From contig NZ_CP099397.1 in assembly GCF_021495345.1 (NCBI RefSeq), positions 3,348,001-3,412,000 of the forward strand: 64,000 nucleotides of DNA, read 5' to 3'. The stretch is from Pseudomonas hydrolytica. Its GTDB lineage: Bacteria > Pseudomonadota > Gammaproteobacteria > Pseudomonadales > Pseudomonadaceae. This document shows, one piece after another, positions 15,588 to 23,174 of the stretch. The notes beneath the pieces were generated by a model, which had not been told where the DNA came from, made no database searches, and saw only the letters and a list, made by a program, of their open reading frames with translations. How positions within the stretch are numbered: position 1 is the first letter of the stretch; every line of letters begins with the position of its first letter. The translations under genes and the position numbers were made by a program.

Positions 15588-16869
15588 TAACCTGCATACC
15601 GTCGACCGCTTCGCCGAGGGCATCGACCTGACCGATCAGAGCCGGCACCCAGACATCAGTAGTTAGCTCTCCGGCCTTCGCCATGGCCGCCAACTCTTCG
15701 CGGGTCTTACCCAGGCCCCGCGCCAACGCATCAGCCAGGGCAGGTGTGTTGCGGATGACGCTGTTGAAGGCGTCGCCGCGCAGCTGGCCGTCCTGCAACG
15801 CCTGATTGATTTGATTGATGACCGATGCGGCCCGCTCACCTTTCGCGGCGCTGGCAACCAGCCCAAGCCCGAGGGCCTCGGTAAGATTCAGTGCGTCCGT
15901 ACTGGTAAAGCCTCGCTCACGCAGCGCCGACAACGAGCCGATGTAAAGCTCGGCGTTGTTCTTCATGTCTGTGTAGGTTCGGTCGCTGATTTCGCGCAAG
16001 CGCTCCATGCCCTGCGCGTGCTCGGCCTGCGACTCAGAGGCCAGACGGATACGGTCGTTGATCTCAGTCCACTGGTCGGCGGTATTGGTGACGCCTCGCA
16101 GCCCACGCCCCGCGGCGTACAGCCCTGCAACCACTCCAATGCCCGAAAGTGCACCCGCCCCACGACGTTGCTCAGCGTTCATGTCGCGCAGGGCCTGCTG
16201 CGTCTCCCGCACCCGGGTCGTCAGGCTGCGCTGCGCTACGGCCAACTCCCGCGCCGTCAGGTTCCCTGACGAGCGCAGCAGCTGGTACTGCCCACGCAGG
16301 CGCCCAATCTCAGCCTGCAGGTCGCGATAGCGACTTACCCCCAGATTCTGCCTAGCAGCCTCGAGGTTCGAAGCACGCTGCTCGCGGGCGAGCTGGGCCA
16401 ATGCAGCAGCCTGGGCACGAATGCCGGTCACAGCCTGCTCGTTTCGGCCGGCCGAAAGCGCACCTTGCAGCTCTTGGCTAAGACGACGTTGTTCGTCCAC
16501 CAGGTTACGAGTATCAATGCCAGCGGCTTGCAACTCCCGCCGACGCTGGGCCAGGCGCTGCTGGGCGGTGCCCTCTGCGCGCTCCAGCCGACGCAGTTCA
16601 TTAACCGCATCGCGATACTGCGCCGTTAGCTGCTTGCTCGGTTCGGCAGTGCGCGCCAGTTCATCTCCCAGCTCGCGCACGCGGTCACGTGCCGAGCGGG
16701 TTTGACGCTCAGTACCTTCAAGGCTGCTTTCCAATTCACGGAAGGCGTTCACCTGTTTCAGCGGCTTGGCCAGTTGGTTCACCAGCCCCTGATACTCCTT
16801 GCTCAGGCTACCGATGCCCTTTACGGCGTTGTCTACGTCCGCAACCAACCGCAGCTCAACGTCAGCCAT
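15582..16869 (-). pseudogene. Tail tape-measure gene of the prophage, N-terminal part, cut by insertion
   Basis: ATG 16869 (MADVELRLVADVDNAVKGIGSL) starts just after the frameshifted chaperone stop at 16873. About 430 residues follow: a long coiled coil (residues about 45-245), then the conserved N-terminal tape-measure domain (GERAASVINQINQALQDGQLRGDAFNS is its central stretch, here given in part; EELAAMAKAGELTTDVWVPAL follows). The frame runs four codons into the element and stops. The other half is at 5099-6600. Both halves are free of stops or frameshifts, so the insertion is recent. Confidence 0.93.
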
Positions 16870-16872
16870 ACA

Positions 16873-17282
16873 TCACCCCTTGATTGCGTGCAGGAACAGG
16901 GACCATGGGTAGTCCCAAACACCGTGGTGGCCCAGCCGGATCAACTTGCACGCCACGTCATCAAGTTGTTTCAGGCTGGATTGCGGAGACTGGCCACCTT
17001 GGCCAGCATGCGAAAAAAACTGGGGTTGGCCTCCTTGCAGCCTTCCACCAGCACTTCCAGATCGCTGGGCAGCATCTGCTCCAGATCGGCCAGTTTCAGG
17101 CTGGTGAATAGCGGCAGATCAGGCAGACGCACATCCTCCAGCAGCAACTCGTCAATCAGGTCATTGCCTTGGCGCGGCTCCAGCAGCCCGCGCACCTGCG
17201 CAACGGTGAGCTCCATGCAGCACACGCGCGTACCGCCGCTGAGGGTTTTGATAACAGACTTACCGGTGGCGCCTTCGCTCAT
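16873..17282 (-). CDS. Frameshifted tail chaperone (gpGT-type), 136 residues, -1 shift at 17013-17019
   Basis: The zero frame reads AGT TTT TTT CGC, giving the ideal slippery heptamer T TTT TTT. After a -1 shift the ribosome adds 46 residues (SHAGQGGQSPQSSLKQLDDV, then ACKLIRLGHHGVWDYPW and SLFLHAIKG) and stops at 16873-16875, three bases before the tape-measure start. This reproduces the arrangement of the lambda G-T frameshift, including the extension filling the gap up to the tape measure. The extension carries the aromatic-rich GVWDYPWSLFLHAI motif. Efficiency of the shift cannot be judged from sequence. Confidence 0.8.
16971..17282 (-). CDS. Tail assembly chaperone (lambda gpG role), 103 residues
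   Basis: ATG 17282 (MSEGATGKSVIKTLSGGTRV). It is a short protein with an N-terminal beta segment and helical remainder (RLPDLPLFTSLKLADLEQML, DLEVLVEGCKEANPSFFRML) directly upstream of the tape measure, the place of gpG and gpGT in lambda-like phages. It contains a run of seven T in the correct register for -1 slippage at codons 89-90 (17013-17019), producing a longer form. The chaperone is expected to coat the tape measure and recruit tail tube subunits. Confidence 0.8.
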   Translation of the reverse strand: MSEGATGKSVIKTLSGGTRVCCMELTVAQVRGLLEPRQGNDLIDELLLEDVRLPDLPLFTSLKLADLEQMLPSDLEVLVEGCKEANPSFFRMLAKVASLRNPA

Positions 17283-17298
17283 GTCTAACTCCGGGAAA

Positions 17299-17320
17299 TA
17301 AAAAACCCGCCGAAGCGGGT
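17299..17320 (-). terminator. Strong terminator after the membrane moron gene
   Basis: On the minus strand ACCCGC TTCG GCGGGT is followed by TTTTTTA. It lies between the 121-residue membrane protein gene and the tail chaperone gene. Confidence 0.88.
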
Positions 17321-17339
17321 TGCGTGTGGTGATGCGGGC

Positions 17340-17705
17340 CTAGCCCTTCAGCCTTATGAGCTTGTTGACTGCTCGGGGAGTACACAGCAGGCGAACCTTG
17401 TTGCCGTCAACGAAGGCCACCTCAGCGGCGTTGTGTTTCTCAGAAACGAAGCCGCCAAGCGCCCCGATCAGCAGTCCAGCCACCAACCCAACGCCACCGA
17501 GAAAAGCGGTCAGAATGAGCCCCAGCAGCAATGCGCCAATCAGCGCACTACCCACGCTAAAGCGCTTTTCATTGACCTGGTCGACTTCGACACTTTGGAT
17601 CTGCTCCGGGGTGTAGCTGGCCTTCTTGGACGACTCGATATGCAGCCTGCCGCCACCAATGAAGGCCGAGCCCTTAACTCCGAATGTCCCTGCGATGATC
17701 TTCAT
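17340..17705 (-). CDS. Small membrane protein, possible moron inside tail operon (121 residues)
   Basis: The start is ATG 17705 (MKIIAGTFGVKGSAFIGGG) with GGAGG just upstream. Residues about 1-50 are soluble and beta-like, residues 52-90 form two glycine/leucine-rich membrane segments (ALIGALLLGLILTAFLGG, VGLVAGLLIGALGGFV), and the C-terminus is soluble (AAEVAFVDGNKVRLLC). It separates tail tube and chaperone genes, has its own ribosome site, a TAGATT -10-like box upstream and a strong terminator downstream. This is the layout of a lysogeny-expressed moron, perhaps affecting superinfection; function unproven. Confidence 0.7.
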   Translation of the reverse strand: MKIIAGTFGVKGSAFIGGGRLHIESSKKASYTPEQIQSVEVDQVNEKRFSVGSALIGALLLGLILTAFLGGVGLVAGLLIGALGGFVSEKHNAAEVAFVDGNKVRLLCTPRAVNKLIRLKG

Positions 17706-17779
17706 GTTTCCTCCTATCGACTGGAGGGAATCTAGCCCATCATGCTGGACACGAAAAGCAGCCATCCCTGGCCACCACC

Positions 17780-18568
17780 TCAAGCCGGCAAAGGCTTCTC
17801 TTTCATGATCTTCATGAACGCCGATTTGCCTGGGCCACTGCGACCAGCGTCCGCAAGCACCTCGCAGGTGCACTCCATGCCCATGAAGTCTTCGACGTTG
17901 ATCCACTCCAGGGCCGCTACCAGGTCGAATTTGCAGCGGTAGTAGAGGTTGTTGACGCGCTTCTGCGTGCCGACGGCGTTCACACCTTCGAACAACAGCT
18001 CAAGCTCGATGGCGCTTCCAGCCAGGGGCTGAATGTCATCGATGGGGGCACTGACGTAATCGACCTCGAGCTGGTACTCCTCGTTCGCAGCCTCAGCCGC
18101 AGCGATTGCAGTAGCCAGCGCACCACCTGGGAGCGGCTCGATACCGGAGCCAGTGAGGCGGAAGTCGATGTCTTCCTCGTACTCTACCAGTCCGGTGTCG
18201 GCATCGACCACGGTCGTGATGCTCAGCGGCATGTTCTTGAGCATGCTGATCTGGCCAACACCAGCCGTAACCACTTCACCCGTCACTGGGCCAGACGGCA
18301 GGTCTGTAACCGTCGCCCAGAGCAGGCGCGCAAAGTTGGCGCTGAAGAACTCGCGGAAGTTAAACGACAGATTCATCGCCGAGACCTGGCTGGCGGTGTC
18401 GTAGTTGCCACCATTCGGGATCATGGTGTTGCGCAGGGTGAGTTTGTTCACCTCATTGTTCTGCGTCTTAGAGGAGCCGAGCCCCATCGGCTGGAAAGGC
18501 TTACCCGTACCTGCCTCACGGCAAAGCACTCGGCCTGCCAACATAAACGTCTCTTTTACCCAGGCCAT
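17780..18568 (-). CDS. Major tail tube protein, 262 residues
   Basis: ATG 18568 (MAWVKETFMLAGRVLCREAG) directly follows the stop of the 67-residue gene. The protein has the alternating beta pattern and overall size of siphovirus tail tube subunits (VNKLTLRNTMIPNGGNYDTA, SAMNLSFNFREFFSANFAR, then a middle helix AAIAAAEAANEEYQLEVDYV) and ends FMGMECTCEVLADAG. It lies between tail completion genes and the tail chaperone, where lambda places gpV. Assignment rests on position plus fold character. Confidence 0.75.
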   Translation of the reverse strand: MAWVKETFMLAGRVLCREAGTGKPFQPMGLGSSKTQNNEVNKLTLRNTMIPNGGNYDTASQVSAMNLSFNFREFFSANFARLLWATVTDLPSGPVTGEVVTAGVGQISMLKNMPLSITTVVDADTGLVEYEEDIDFRLTGSGIEPLPGGALATAIAAAEAANEEYQLEVDYVSAPIDDIQPLAGSAIELELLFEGVNAVGTQKRVNNLYYRCKFDLVAALEWINVEDFMGMECTCEVLADAGRSGPGKSAFMKIMKEKPLPA

Positions 18569-18771
18569 TACTTGCCCCCCTCTTCAGCCGATTTGGCGAC
18601 TTTGCCCAGCTGCTGCAGCCAGGCTTTCTGGTGTGGCAGCACGCTGATCTTGCTGCCGGCCTTGCACAGCTTGCCGCCGTGCTCGTGATCCGCGCTCAGC
18701 TCGACGTCTTCGCGCTTGGCTTTCTCTTTTTCGGCGCCCGCCGGGGCCGCTTCTTGCTTGCGTCCGCTCAT
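18568..18771 (-). CDS. Small charged phage protein (DUF7210-like), 67 residues
   Basis: Starts at ATG 18771, overlapping the previous stop by 4 bases, and its stop touches the tail tube start. The N-terminal 25 residues are charged and disordered (EAAPAGAEKEKAKREDVELS); the rest (HEHGGKLCKAGSKISVLPHQ, KAWLQQLGKVAKSAE) resembles the short DUF7210-type proteins found before tail tube genes. Function not known. Confidence 0.6.
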   Translation of the reverse strand: MSGRKQEAAPAGAEKEKAKREDVELSADHEHGGKLCKAGSKISVLPHQKAWLQQLGKVAKSAEEGGK

Positions 18772-19238
18772 GGTGTTCTACCTGCGTTGATGTGGATATG
18801 GAGTTGGAGTGGGAACAACACGGTGCCGGCCGCAAGGCCTTCACCAGGCGGGAACATCTGGCCAGGCTCCAGCGTTACCTGACGCGGCCCCTTGGGTCCC
18901 CATGGGTTGGGGATGCCTTCCGGCACCTGCAGGCAGGCCACCAGATCGCAATACAGCTCTTCGAGCTGCTCGAGGTAGTCATCGCGGCTACCGTCTACGG
19001 CACCGACAATGCGGCGGCCTACCCGGGTCAGCACCGCACCCGGCCCCCAGCTGCCCGGCACGTACAGGCCGGGCTGCTTGGCGATGAAGGGAAACACGAG
19101 GTCATCGCTCTGCATCAGGTCGCTGAGCCAGCCTTCCTTGATGCGGGTACCGGCGTCGGTCAGGTAGCCATTGGCAGGCGTGATCCGCCCGAGGCGGTCG
19201 ACCAGGGCCTGGTCCGCCTGCTTGATGGGGTTGGTCAT
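18768..19238 (-). CDS. Tail completion/terminator-type protein, 156 residues
   Basis: ATG 19238 (MTNPIKQADQALVDRLGRIT) overlaps the upstream stop by 4 bases. The order gpZ-like, this gene, small protein, tail tube matches lambda Z-U-V, so it is probably the tail terminator (gpU role) that caps the tail and joins it to the head. Sequence features are a helix followed by a beta core (LVFPFIAKQPGLYVPGSWGP, GAVLTRVGRRIVGAVDG). The match to gpU itself is not obvious by eye. Confidence 0.6.
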   Translation of the reverse strand: MTNPIKQADQALVDRLGRITPANGYLTDAGTRIKEGWLSDLMQSDDLVFPFIAKQPGLYVPGSWGPGAVLTRVGRRIVGAVDGSRDDYLEQLEELYCDLVACLQVPEGIPNPWGPKGPRQVTLEPGQMFPPGEGLAAGTVLFPLQLHIHINAGRTP

Positions 19239-19795
19239 AGGTCAATCCGCCTCAGTTGGCGTTCGGTCTCGGCCTCGAGCTTGCGCTCGGCGTCGGCGCC
19301 GATGTCTTCGAGCTTGGTGTTGAGTACTTGCGAGGGCGACGGGCCGTGCAGCACTTCCAGCGGCAAGCGGGGCTTGCCGATACGCTCGGCAATCAACCCG
19401 CCCTTGGGGCCAATCGGGGCGATGAAGGCGCCCTCGTTCAGCTCCGTCCAGCCCTTGCCAACATCCACACGCACGCCGGCCGGCACGCGCTTGCCGTTTT
19501 TCCCTTGCCGCCACAGCTGGCGGTGCGGGAACTGGCTGAGCGTCACGCCACGCGATCGGGCGTAGATGATCACGCGCAGGTCTTCCGGTGTGGCCGGGAT
19601 GAAGTTGACTTCCTTCTGGATGTAGCTGGGCTTGAGGTTGATCTCGTCGCGGATCTCGCGCCAACTCTGGGTGCGCGTGCTGCGGCCCACGGTGTTGAGT
19701 GCCAGCTGGATGGCACGCCGGAGCTTGTCCGGCGCGGCATCGAAGCGGGTGGCATCACCACGGTACTCGACCCGCACGCTGTCATAGCCCGCCAT
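19235..19795 (-). CDS. Minor tail protein Z-type, 186 residues
   Basis: ATG 19795 (MAGYDSVRVEYRGDATRFDA) overlaps the upstream stop by 1 base. The block of a first helix LRRAIQLALNTVGRSTRTQ followed by REIRDEINLKPSYIQKEVNF and later VPAGVRVDVGKGW and GAFIAPIG is typical of the phage minor tail protein Z (GPZ) family, which acts in tail completion. It is in lambda order, between the FII-like gene and the terminator gene. Confidence 0.8.
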   Translation of the reverse strand: MAGYDSVRVEYRGDATRFDAAPDKLRRAIQLALNTVGRSTRTQSWREIRDEINLKPSYIQKEVNFIPATPEDLRVIIYARSRGVTLSQFPHRQLWRQGKNGKRVPAGVRVDVGKGWTELNEGAFIAPIGPKGGLIAERIGKPRLPLEVLHGPSPSQVLNTKLEDIGADAERKLEAETERQLRRIDL

Positions 19796-20121
19796 CAGGT
19801 CACCTCCAGCAGCTCCCAGCGCTCGACAATGCCGTCGGTGTCGATGAAGTCATGCAGCTTGAACCGGCCTTCGGCCAGCTCCAGCAACCCGCCGCGCTTG
19901 CCGCGCACCTGGTGGGTACGCAGTGAGGCGACGATCTTCACCGAGCGAAACATGCCGTCGGCGCCGGTCACTGCTACGTCGCGCCCCAGCATCACCTCGC
20001 AGCATTGCGCGGCGCCGTTGGGTGGCGTGTAGGTGGGCTTGCCTTGGCAGCGATCCTCCCCGAACACGCGGAAGAGACTGTCGTCAGCACGCCGCATGAG
20101 TCGGCCGAAGTCGCTGCTCAT
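19795..20121 (-). CDS. Head-tail joining protein (FII-like), 108 residues
   Basis: ATG 20121 (MSSDFGRLMRRADDSLFRVF) lies 2 bases after the upstream stop. It is a small beta-rich protein (GMFRSVKIVASLRTHQVRG, ELAEGRFKLHDFIDT) in the position of lambda FII and of the so-called ATP-binding sugar-transporter-like head-tail adaptors. It probably joins the tail to the filled head. The assignment is by position and size. Confidence 0.6.
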   Translation of the reverse strand: MSSDFGRLMRRADDSLFRVFGEDRCQGKPTYTPPNGAAQCCEVMLGRDVAVTGADGMFRSVKIVASLRTHQVRGKRGGLLELAEGRFKLHDFIDTDGIVERWELLEVT

Positions 20122-20123
20122 GG

Positions 20124-20360
20124 TCAGTCGCCCGAGTTGTCGTCGCCGGTACCGTCGGTACCATCCTGCTGCGTGTTGTCAGCATCGGCCTTGGCTTTGG
20201 CGGTGGCGCCGGCCTCTTCGATCACACCACGAGCGAGCAGCTCTTTCACCAAGGCAGACGGCACGTCCTGCGGTTCGGGCGAACTGCGGATGACTACCTT
20301 CTTGCCGCCCTCCTTGGGGATGCCATGGATGGTGGTTTTCACGATGTATTGCTTTGCCAT
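20124..20360 (-). CDS. Small head-region protein, 78 residues
   Basis: ATG 20360 (MAKQYIVKTTIHGIPKEGGK) with GGAGA upstream. The N-terminal half is compact; the last 30 residues are acidic and disordered (ADADNTQQDGTDGTGDDNSG). It lies between the capsid gene and the FII-like gene, the position of lambda FI, a DNA-packaging accessory protein with an acidic end. That analogy is inference. Confidence 0.55.
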   Translation of the reverse strand: MAKQYIVKTTIHGIPKEGGKKVVIRSSPEPQDVPSALVKELLARGVIEEAGATAKAKADADNTQQDGTDGTGDDNSGD

Positions 20361-20411
20361 GTGCTTTCTCCTGCAGGCGCGCCATAGCGCGCCTCAGTGG
20401 CTGAGGCCTGA

Positions 20412-21437
20412 TCAGGCGACCAGGACGAAGGTGAACTCGTCGGCGTCGAACAGCACCGGCACCGGGGCGGTCTGCGTTTGCAGCCACTCGACGCTGGGGT
20501 TGTCGGTGAACCAGTTGGACGGGTAGCGCTCGGCCGCCGCGATGCCGTTGGCGTTGGCCTTGGCATCCTGAATGCCGCCGTAGGCCATCACGTTGTCTGC
20601 CATGGCGGGCGCCACCAGCACACCGTACTCGGGCATGAAGTTGACCTTCTGCCCTTCGTCGTTGGTGTACTTGCCGGTGTAGACGATGATTTCGTATTCA
20701 CCGAAGAAGCCCTTGCGCATGACTTCCTTCTCCAGCTGCGGGCCGAGCTCCAGTTGGCTGGTGCTGCCACGGCGGGTGTCGAGCTTCTCCTTCACCGCCT
20801 TGAAGCGGGAGAACAGACGCCAGGCACCTTTACCCATCATCAGCACACCAGCAGAACCGGTGGTGAGCGCCGCCCAGTCCTCGATGTCGTCGGTGGGGTC
20901 GTAGGTTTCCGGGTCTACGGTGTCCCACTTCGCGGCACCTGCCAGGACGATCTGGTTATCCGGGTTGCGACCGTAGTCCACCTCGACCGGCGGGTGGTCG
21001 GGACCTGCCATGGTGACCTTGCCGTAGAGGACGGCCTCCACCGCCATCCACTCTTCGCGGGCGACGATGTTCTCTTCCTGCTCGACGAGGATGTCCGCCA
21101 CGACCGCGTCGTGACGCTGTGCCGGGCTCATTTCGCCATTCAGCGCTTCGCCCAGGCGACGCTTGAGCAGACGGGTCGGGCGCACCACATCGGTTTCCTT
21201 GATGTAGGCCGGCTTCATGGTGGTGAGGAAGCCGCCACGCTCGCGACGCGCGCGGCCCGAGACCAGCGGGTAAACGAAGGGAGCCAGGCGGCGATCCTTC
21301 TTGATTTTGTCGAAGGCCACTTCTTCGGTGTCAAAGGTGGCGGCAGTCGGGAAGAACATCTGCAGGAACAGCGGGGTGAACTTCGGCAGAAGTTCCTTCA
21401 CACCCAGCAGGGTGGTCGTATCGTAGCCAGCGGCCAT
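20412..21437 (-). CDS. Major capsid protein, lambda E-type, 341 residues
   Basis: ATG 21437 (MAAGYDTTTLLGVKELLPKF). The sequence follows the lambda gpE family: an N-terminal helix, FLQMFFPTAATFDTEEVAFD, then KDRRLAPFVYPLVSGRARRE, KPAYIKETDVVRPTRLLKRR with the LGEALNGEMSP loop, and a C-terminal domain with YGVLVAPAMADNVMAYGGIQ. The length matches gpE (341 residues). It lies downstream of the decoration gene, separated from it by a hairpin. Confidence 0.92.
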   Translation of the reverse strand: MAAGYDTTTLLGVKELLPKFTPLFLQMFFPTAATFDTEEVAFDKIKKDRRLAPFVYPLVSGRARRERGGFLTTMKPAYIKETDVVRPTRLLKRRLGEALNGEMSPAQRHDAVVADILVEQEENIVAREEWMAVEAVLYGKVTMAGPDHPPVEVDYGRNPDNQIVLAGAAKWDTVDPETYDPTDDIEDWAALTTGSAGVLMMGKGAWRLFSRFKAVKEKLDTRRGSTSQLELGPQLEKEVMRKGFFGEYEIIVYTGKYTNDEGQKVNFMPEYGVLVAPAMADNVMAYGGIQDAKANANGIAAAERYPSNWFTDNPSVEWLQTQTAPVPVLFDADEFTFVLVA

Positions 21438-21455
21438 GTTCAGTCTCCTGAAATG

Positions 21456-21478
21456 AAAAAGGCCGCTGATGCGGCCCT
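21456..21478 (-). terminator. Terminator-like hairpin between decoration and capsid genes
   Basis: On the minus strand GGCCGC ATCA GCGGCC is followed by TTTTTCATT. It sits inside the late operon, so it probably tunes expression or is read through by an antitermination complex. Confidence 0.65.
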
Positions 21479-21499
21479 GATGGGGTTGGGTAGTTGCCG

Positions 21500-21850
21500 T
21501 TAAACCGGCAGCTGCAGGCTGATCGGCGTGCCGACGAAGGCGCCCAGCTTCTGCGCGTCGGTGGTACCGGCAGGCCAGGCCACCTGTTCGGGGTTGAAGG
21601 TGCCGGTTTTGATCACCTGCGCCTGCTGATCGCCGCCAGTGGCATCGACCGCGTAGGCGGTGATGTAAACGGCCACTTCACGGCCATCATCGCCAGCTGG
21701 ATCCCAGGCAACGACTTTGCCGCTGGCGGTTACCACGCCAAGCGGCTTCTTCTCGGGCAAGTTCTGGCCAGAGAGGATCGTCACCAACGTGGTCTGGTAC
21801 GAGTCGGAACCGGTCACCCAGTTATCGACGGGCTGTTGTACGGTGGCCAT
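21500..21850 (-). CDS. Head decoration protein D-type, 116 residues
   Basis: ATG 21850 (MATVQQPVDNWVTGSDSYQT) overlaps the stop of the S49 protease gene by 1 base. The small beta-rich protein with a flexible N-terminus, GVVTASGKVVAWDPAGDDG and YAVDATGGDQQAQVIKTGTF matches the lambda gpD family that stabilises the expanded head. Position between protease and capsid genes is as in lambda. Confidence 0.88.
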   Translation of the reverse strand: MATVQQPVDNWVTGSDSYQTTLVTILSGQNLPEKKPLGVVTASGKVVAWDPAGDDGREVAVYITAYAVDATGGDQQAQVIKTGTFNPEQVAWPAGTTDAQKLGAFVGTPISLQLPV

Positions 21851-23166
21851 CAGACTTTCGCTCCCGTGGCTTTGGCCCAGTTGCCGACAATGGCTTGGGC
21901 CTGGTTGGGTTTTGCGTCACCGCCACCAGAGGTGAGGTTCGGCTGTTCTTCGTTGGCCATCATCTTGTCCAGCGCGGTGCTGGCATCGAGGGTGGCGCCC
22001 TGCTCTTTCTCAGCAGCTGCCAACATGGCGCCGGCATCCTCGACAGACATCGAGGTGTTGAAAGCCAGGTGGTTGGCGAGCTTGCCGCGGCCTTCGGCTT
22101 CGGCGTGCTGCAGAATGCCCTGCACGCGCGTGCGCTCGGCACTGGCGGTTGCAGCGGCGTCGGTGGTGGCCGGGGCCGGGCTGGCCGCCTGGGCAGGCGG
22201 TGCAGCTTCGGCAGTCGGCGCGGGGGTATCTCCAGCCATGCGTTTGACTCCTAGGGTTGTCACCCTGCCCGGGGTGGACAGGTATTCAGAAAACTCGGCG
22301 ACGGCCTCATGACCGTTGACCAAGGCATCGGCGAAGCCGACATCGATTGCCGCCTGGCCACGGAACACCGCGGCTTCGGTGGCCAGCACCGCTTCACTGG
22401 AAATACCCAGGTTGCGGGCAACCAGTTCGGCGAACTGTTGGCGTAGCGCGTCGGTGTCGGTCTGGAAGCGGCTCAGCACTTCCTCGGGCAGGTCCTCGTA
22501 GGGGTTGCCGTCGACCTTGCGCGCACCGGAGTGAATGAGCGTGACCTTGATGCCCTCCTGCTCCAGGTAGTTCTCGTAACTGGCGTGGGCCATCACCACA
22601 CCGACCGAGCCGACGTAGCCGGTCTGTGTGATCAGGCGCCGGTCAGCGGCGCTGGCCAGGGCCATGCCCGCGGAACAAGCCGAGTCGCAGGCCATGGCCC
22701 ACAGTGGCTTGCCGGCTTGCTGTGCCATCTGCCGCAATCTGTCGGCGGTGTCAAAGCAGCCGGACACCTCGCCGCCTGGCGTGTGCATGTCCATCAGCAC
22801 GCCCTTGACGTCGCTCTCGGCCAGCATCATCGCGTAGCGGTTGATGATGCCGTCATAACCGGTCATGCCGCTGTACGGCTTGAGGTAGCCGGACTTGTGG
22901 GCCAGGGTGCCTTTCACATCCAGCAAGGCGATTCCATCCACCACCTGGAACAGGACTTCTTCGAAGCCCCAGCTGTTGGTGCGCGTTTTGTTGTAGGTGC
23001 GGGCATCCACGCGCAGCTTCTGCCCCATGTCGACGGCGCCTTGCTCGTCCTTGAGTTCGGCAATGTTCAGCCGACTGCCCAGCGCGCTGAAAAACACGCG
23101 CGCATAGGCCGACTCCAGCAACAGGGGTGTGTTCAGCACCCGGCTGGCGATTTGCGGATAGTTCAT
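21850..23166 (-). CDS. S49-type head maturation protease with scaffold tail, 438 residues
   Basis: ATG 23166 (MNYPQIASRVLNTPLLLESA). The protease domain spans about residues 60-300 with MDMHTPGGEVSG, the nucleophile region CDSACSAGMALASAADR and the downstream IHSGARKVDGNPYEDLPEEV block that provides the lysine of the Ser-Lys dyad. The last 120 residues are alanine rich and helical (ERTRVQGILQHAEAEGRGK), consistent with a scaffold domain like lambda C/Nu3. It lies between portal and decoration genes. Confidence 0.9.
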   Translation of the reverse strand: MNYPQIASRVLNTPLLLESAYARVFFSALGSRLNIAELKDEQGAVDMGQKLRVDARTYNKTRTNSWGFEEVLFQVVDGIALLDVKGTLAHKSGYLKPYSGMTGYDGIINRYAMMLAESDVKGVLMDMHTPGGEVSGCFDTADRLRQMAQQAGKPLWAMACDSACSAGMALASAADRRLITQTGYVGSVGVVMAHASYENYLEQEGIKVTLIHSGARKVDGNPYEDLPEEVLSRFQTDTDALRQQFAELVARNLGISSEAVLATEAAVFRGQAAIDVGFADALVNGHEAVAEFSEYLSTPGRVTTLGVKRMAGDTPAPTAEAAPPAQAASPAPATTDAAATASAERTRVQGILQHAEAEGRGKLANHLAFNTSMSVEDAGAMLAAAEKEQGATLDASTALDKMMANEEQPNLTSGGGDAKPNQAQAIVGNWAKATGAKV

Positions 23167-23174
23167 GGGGCGTC

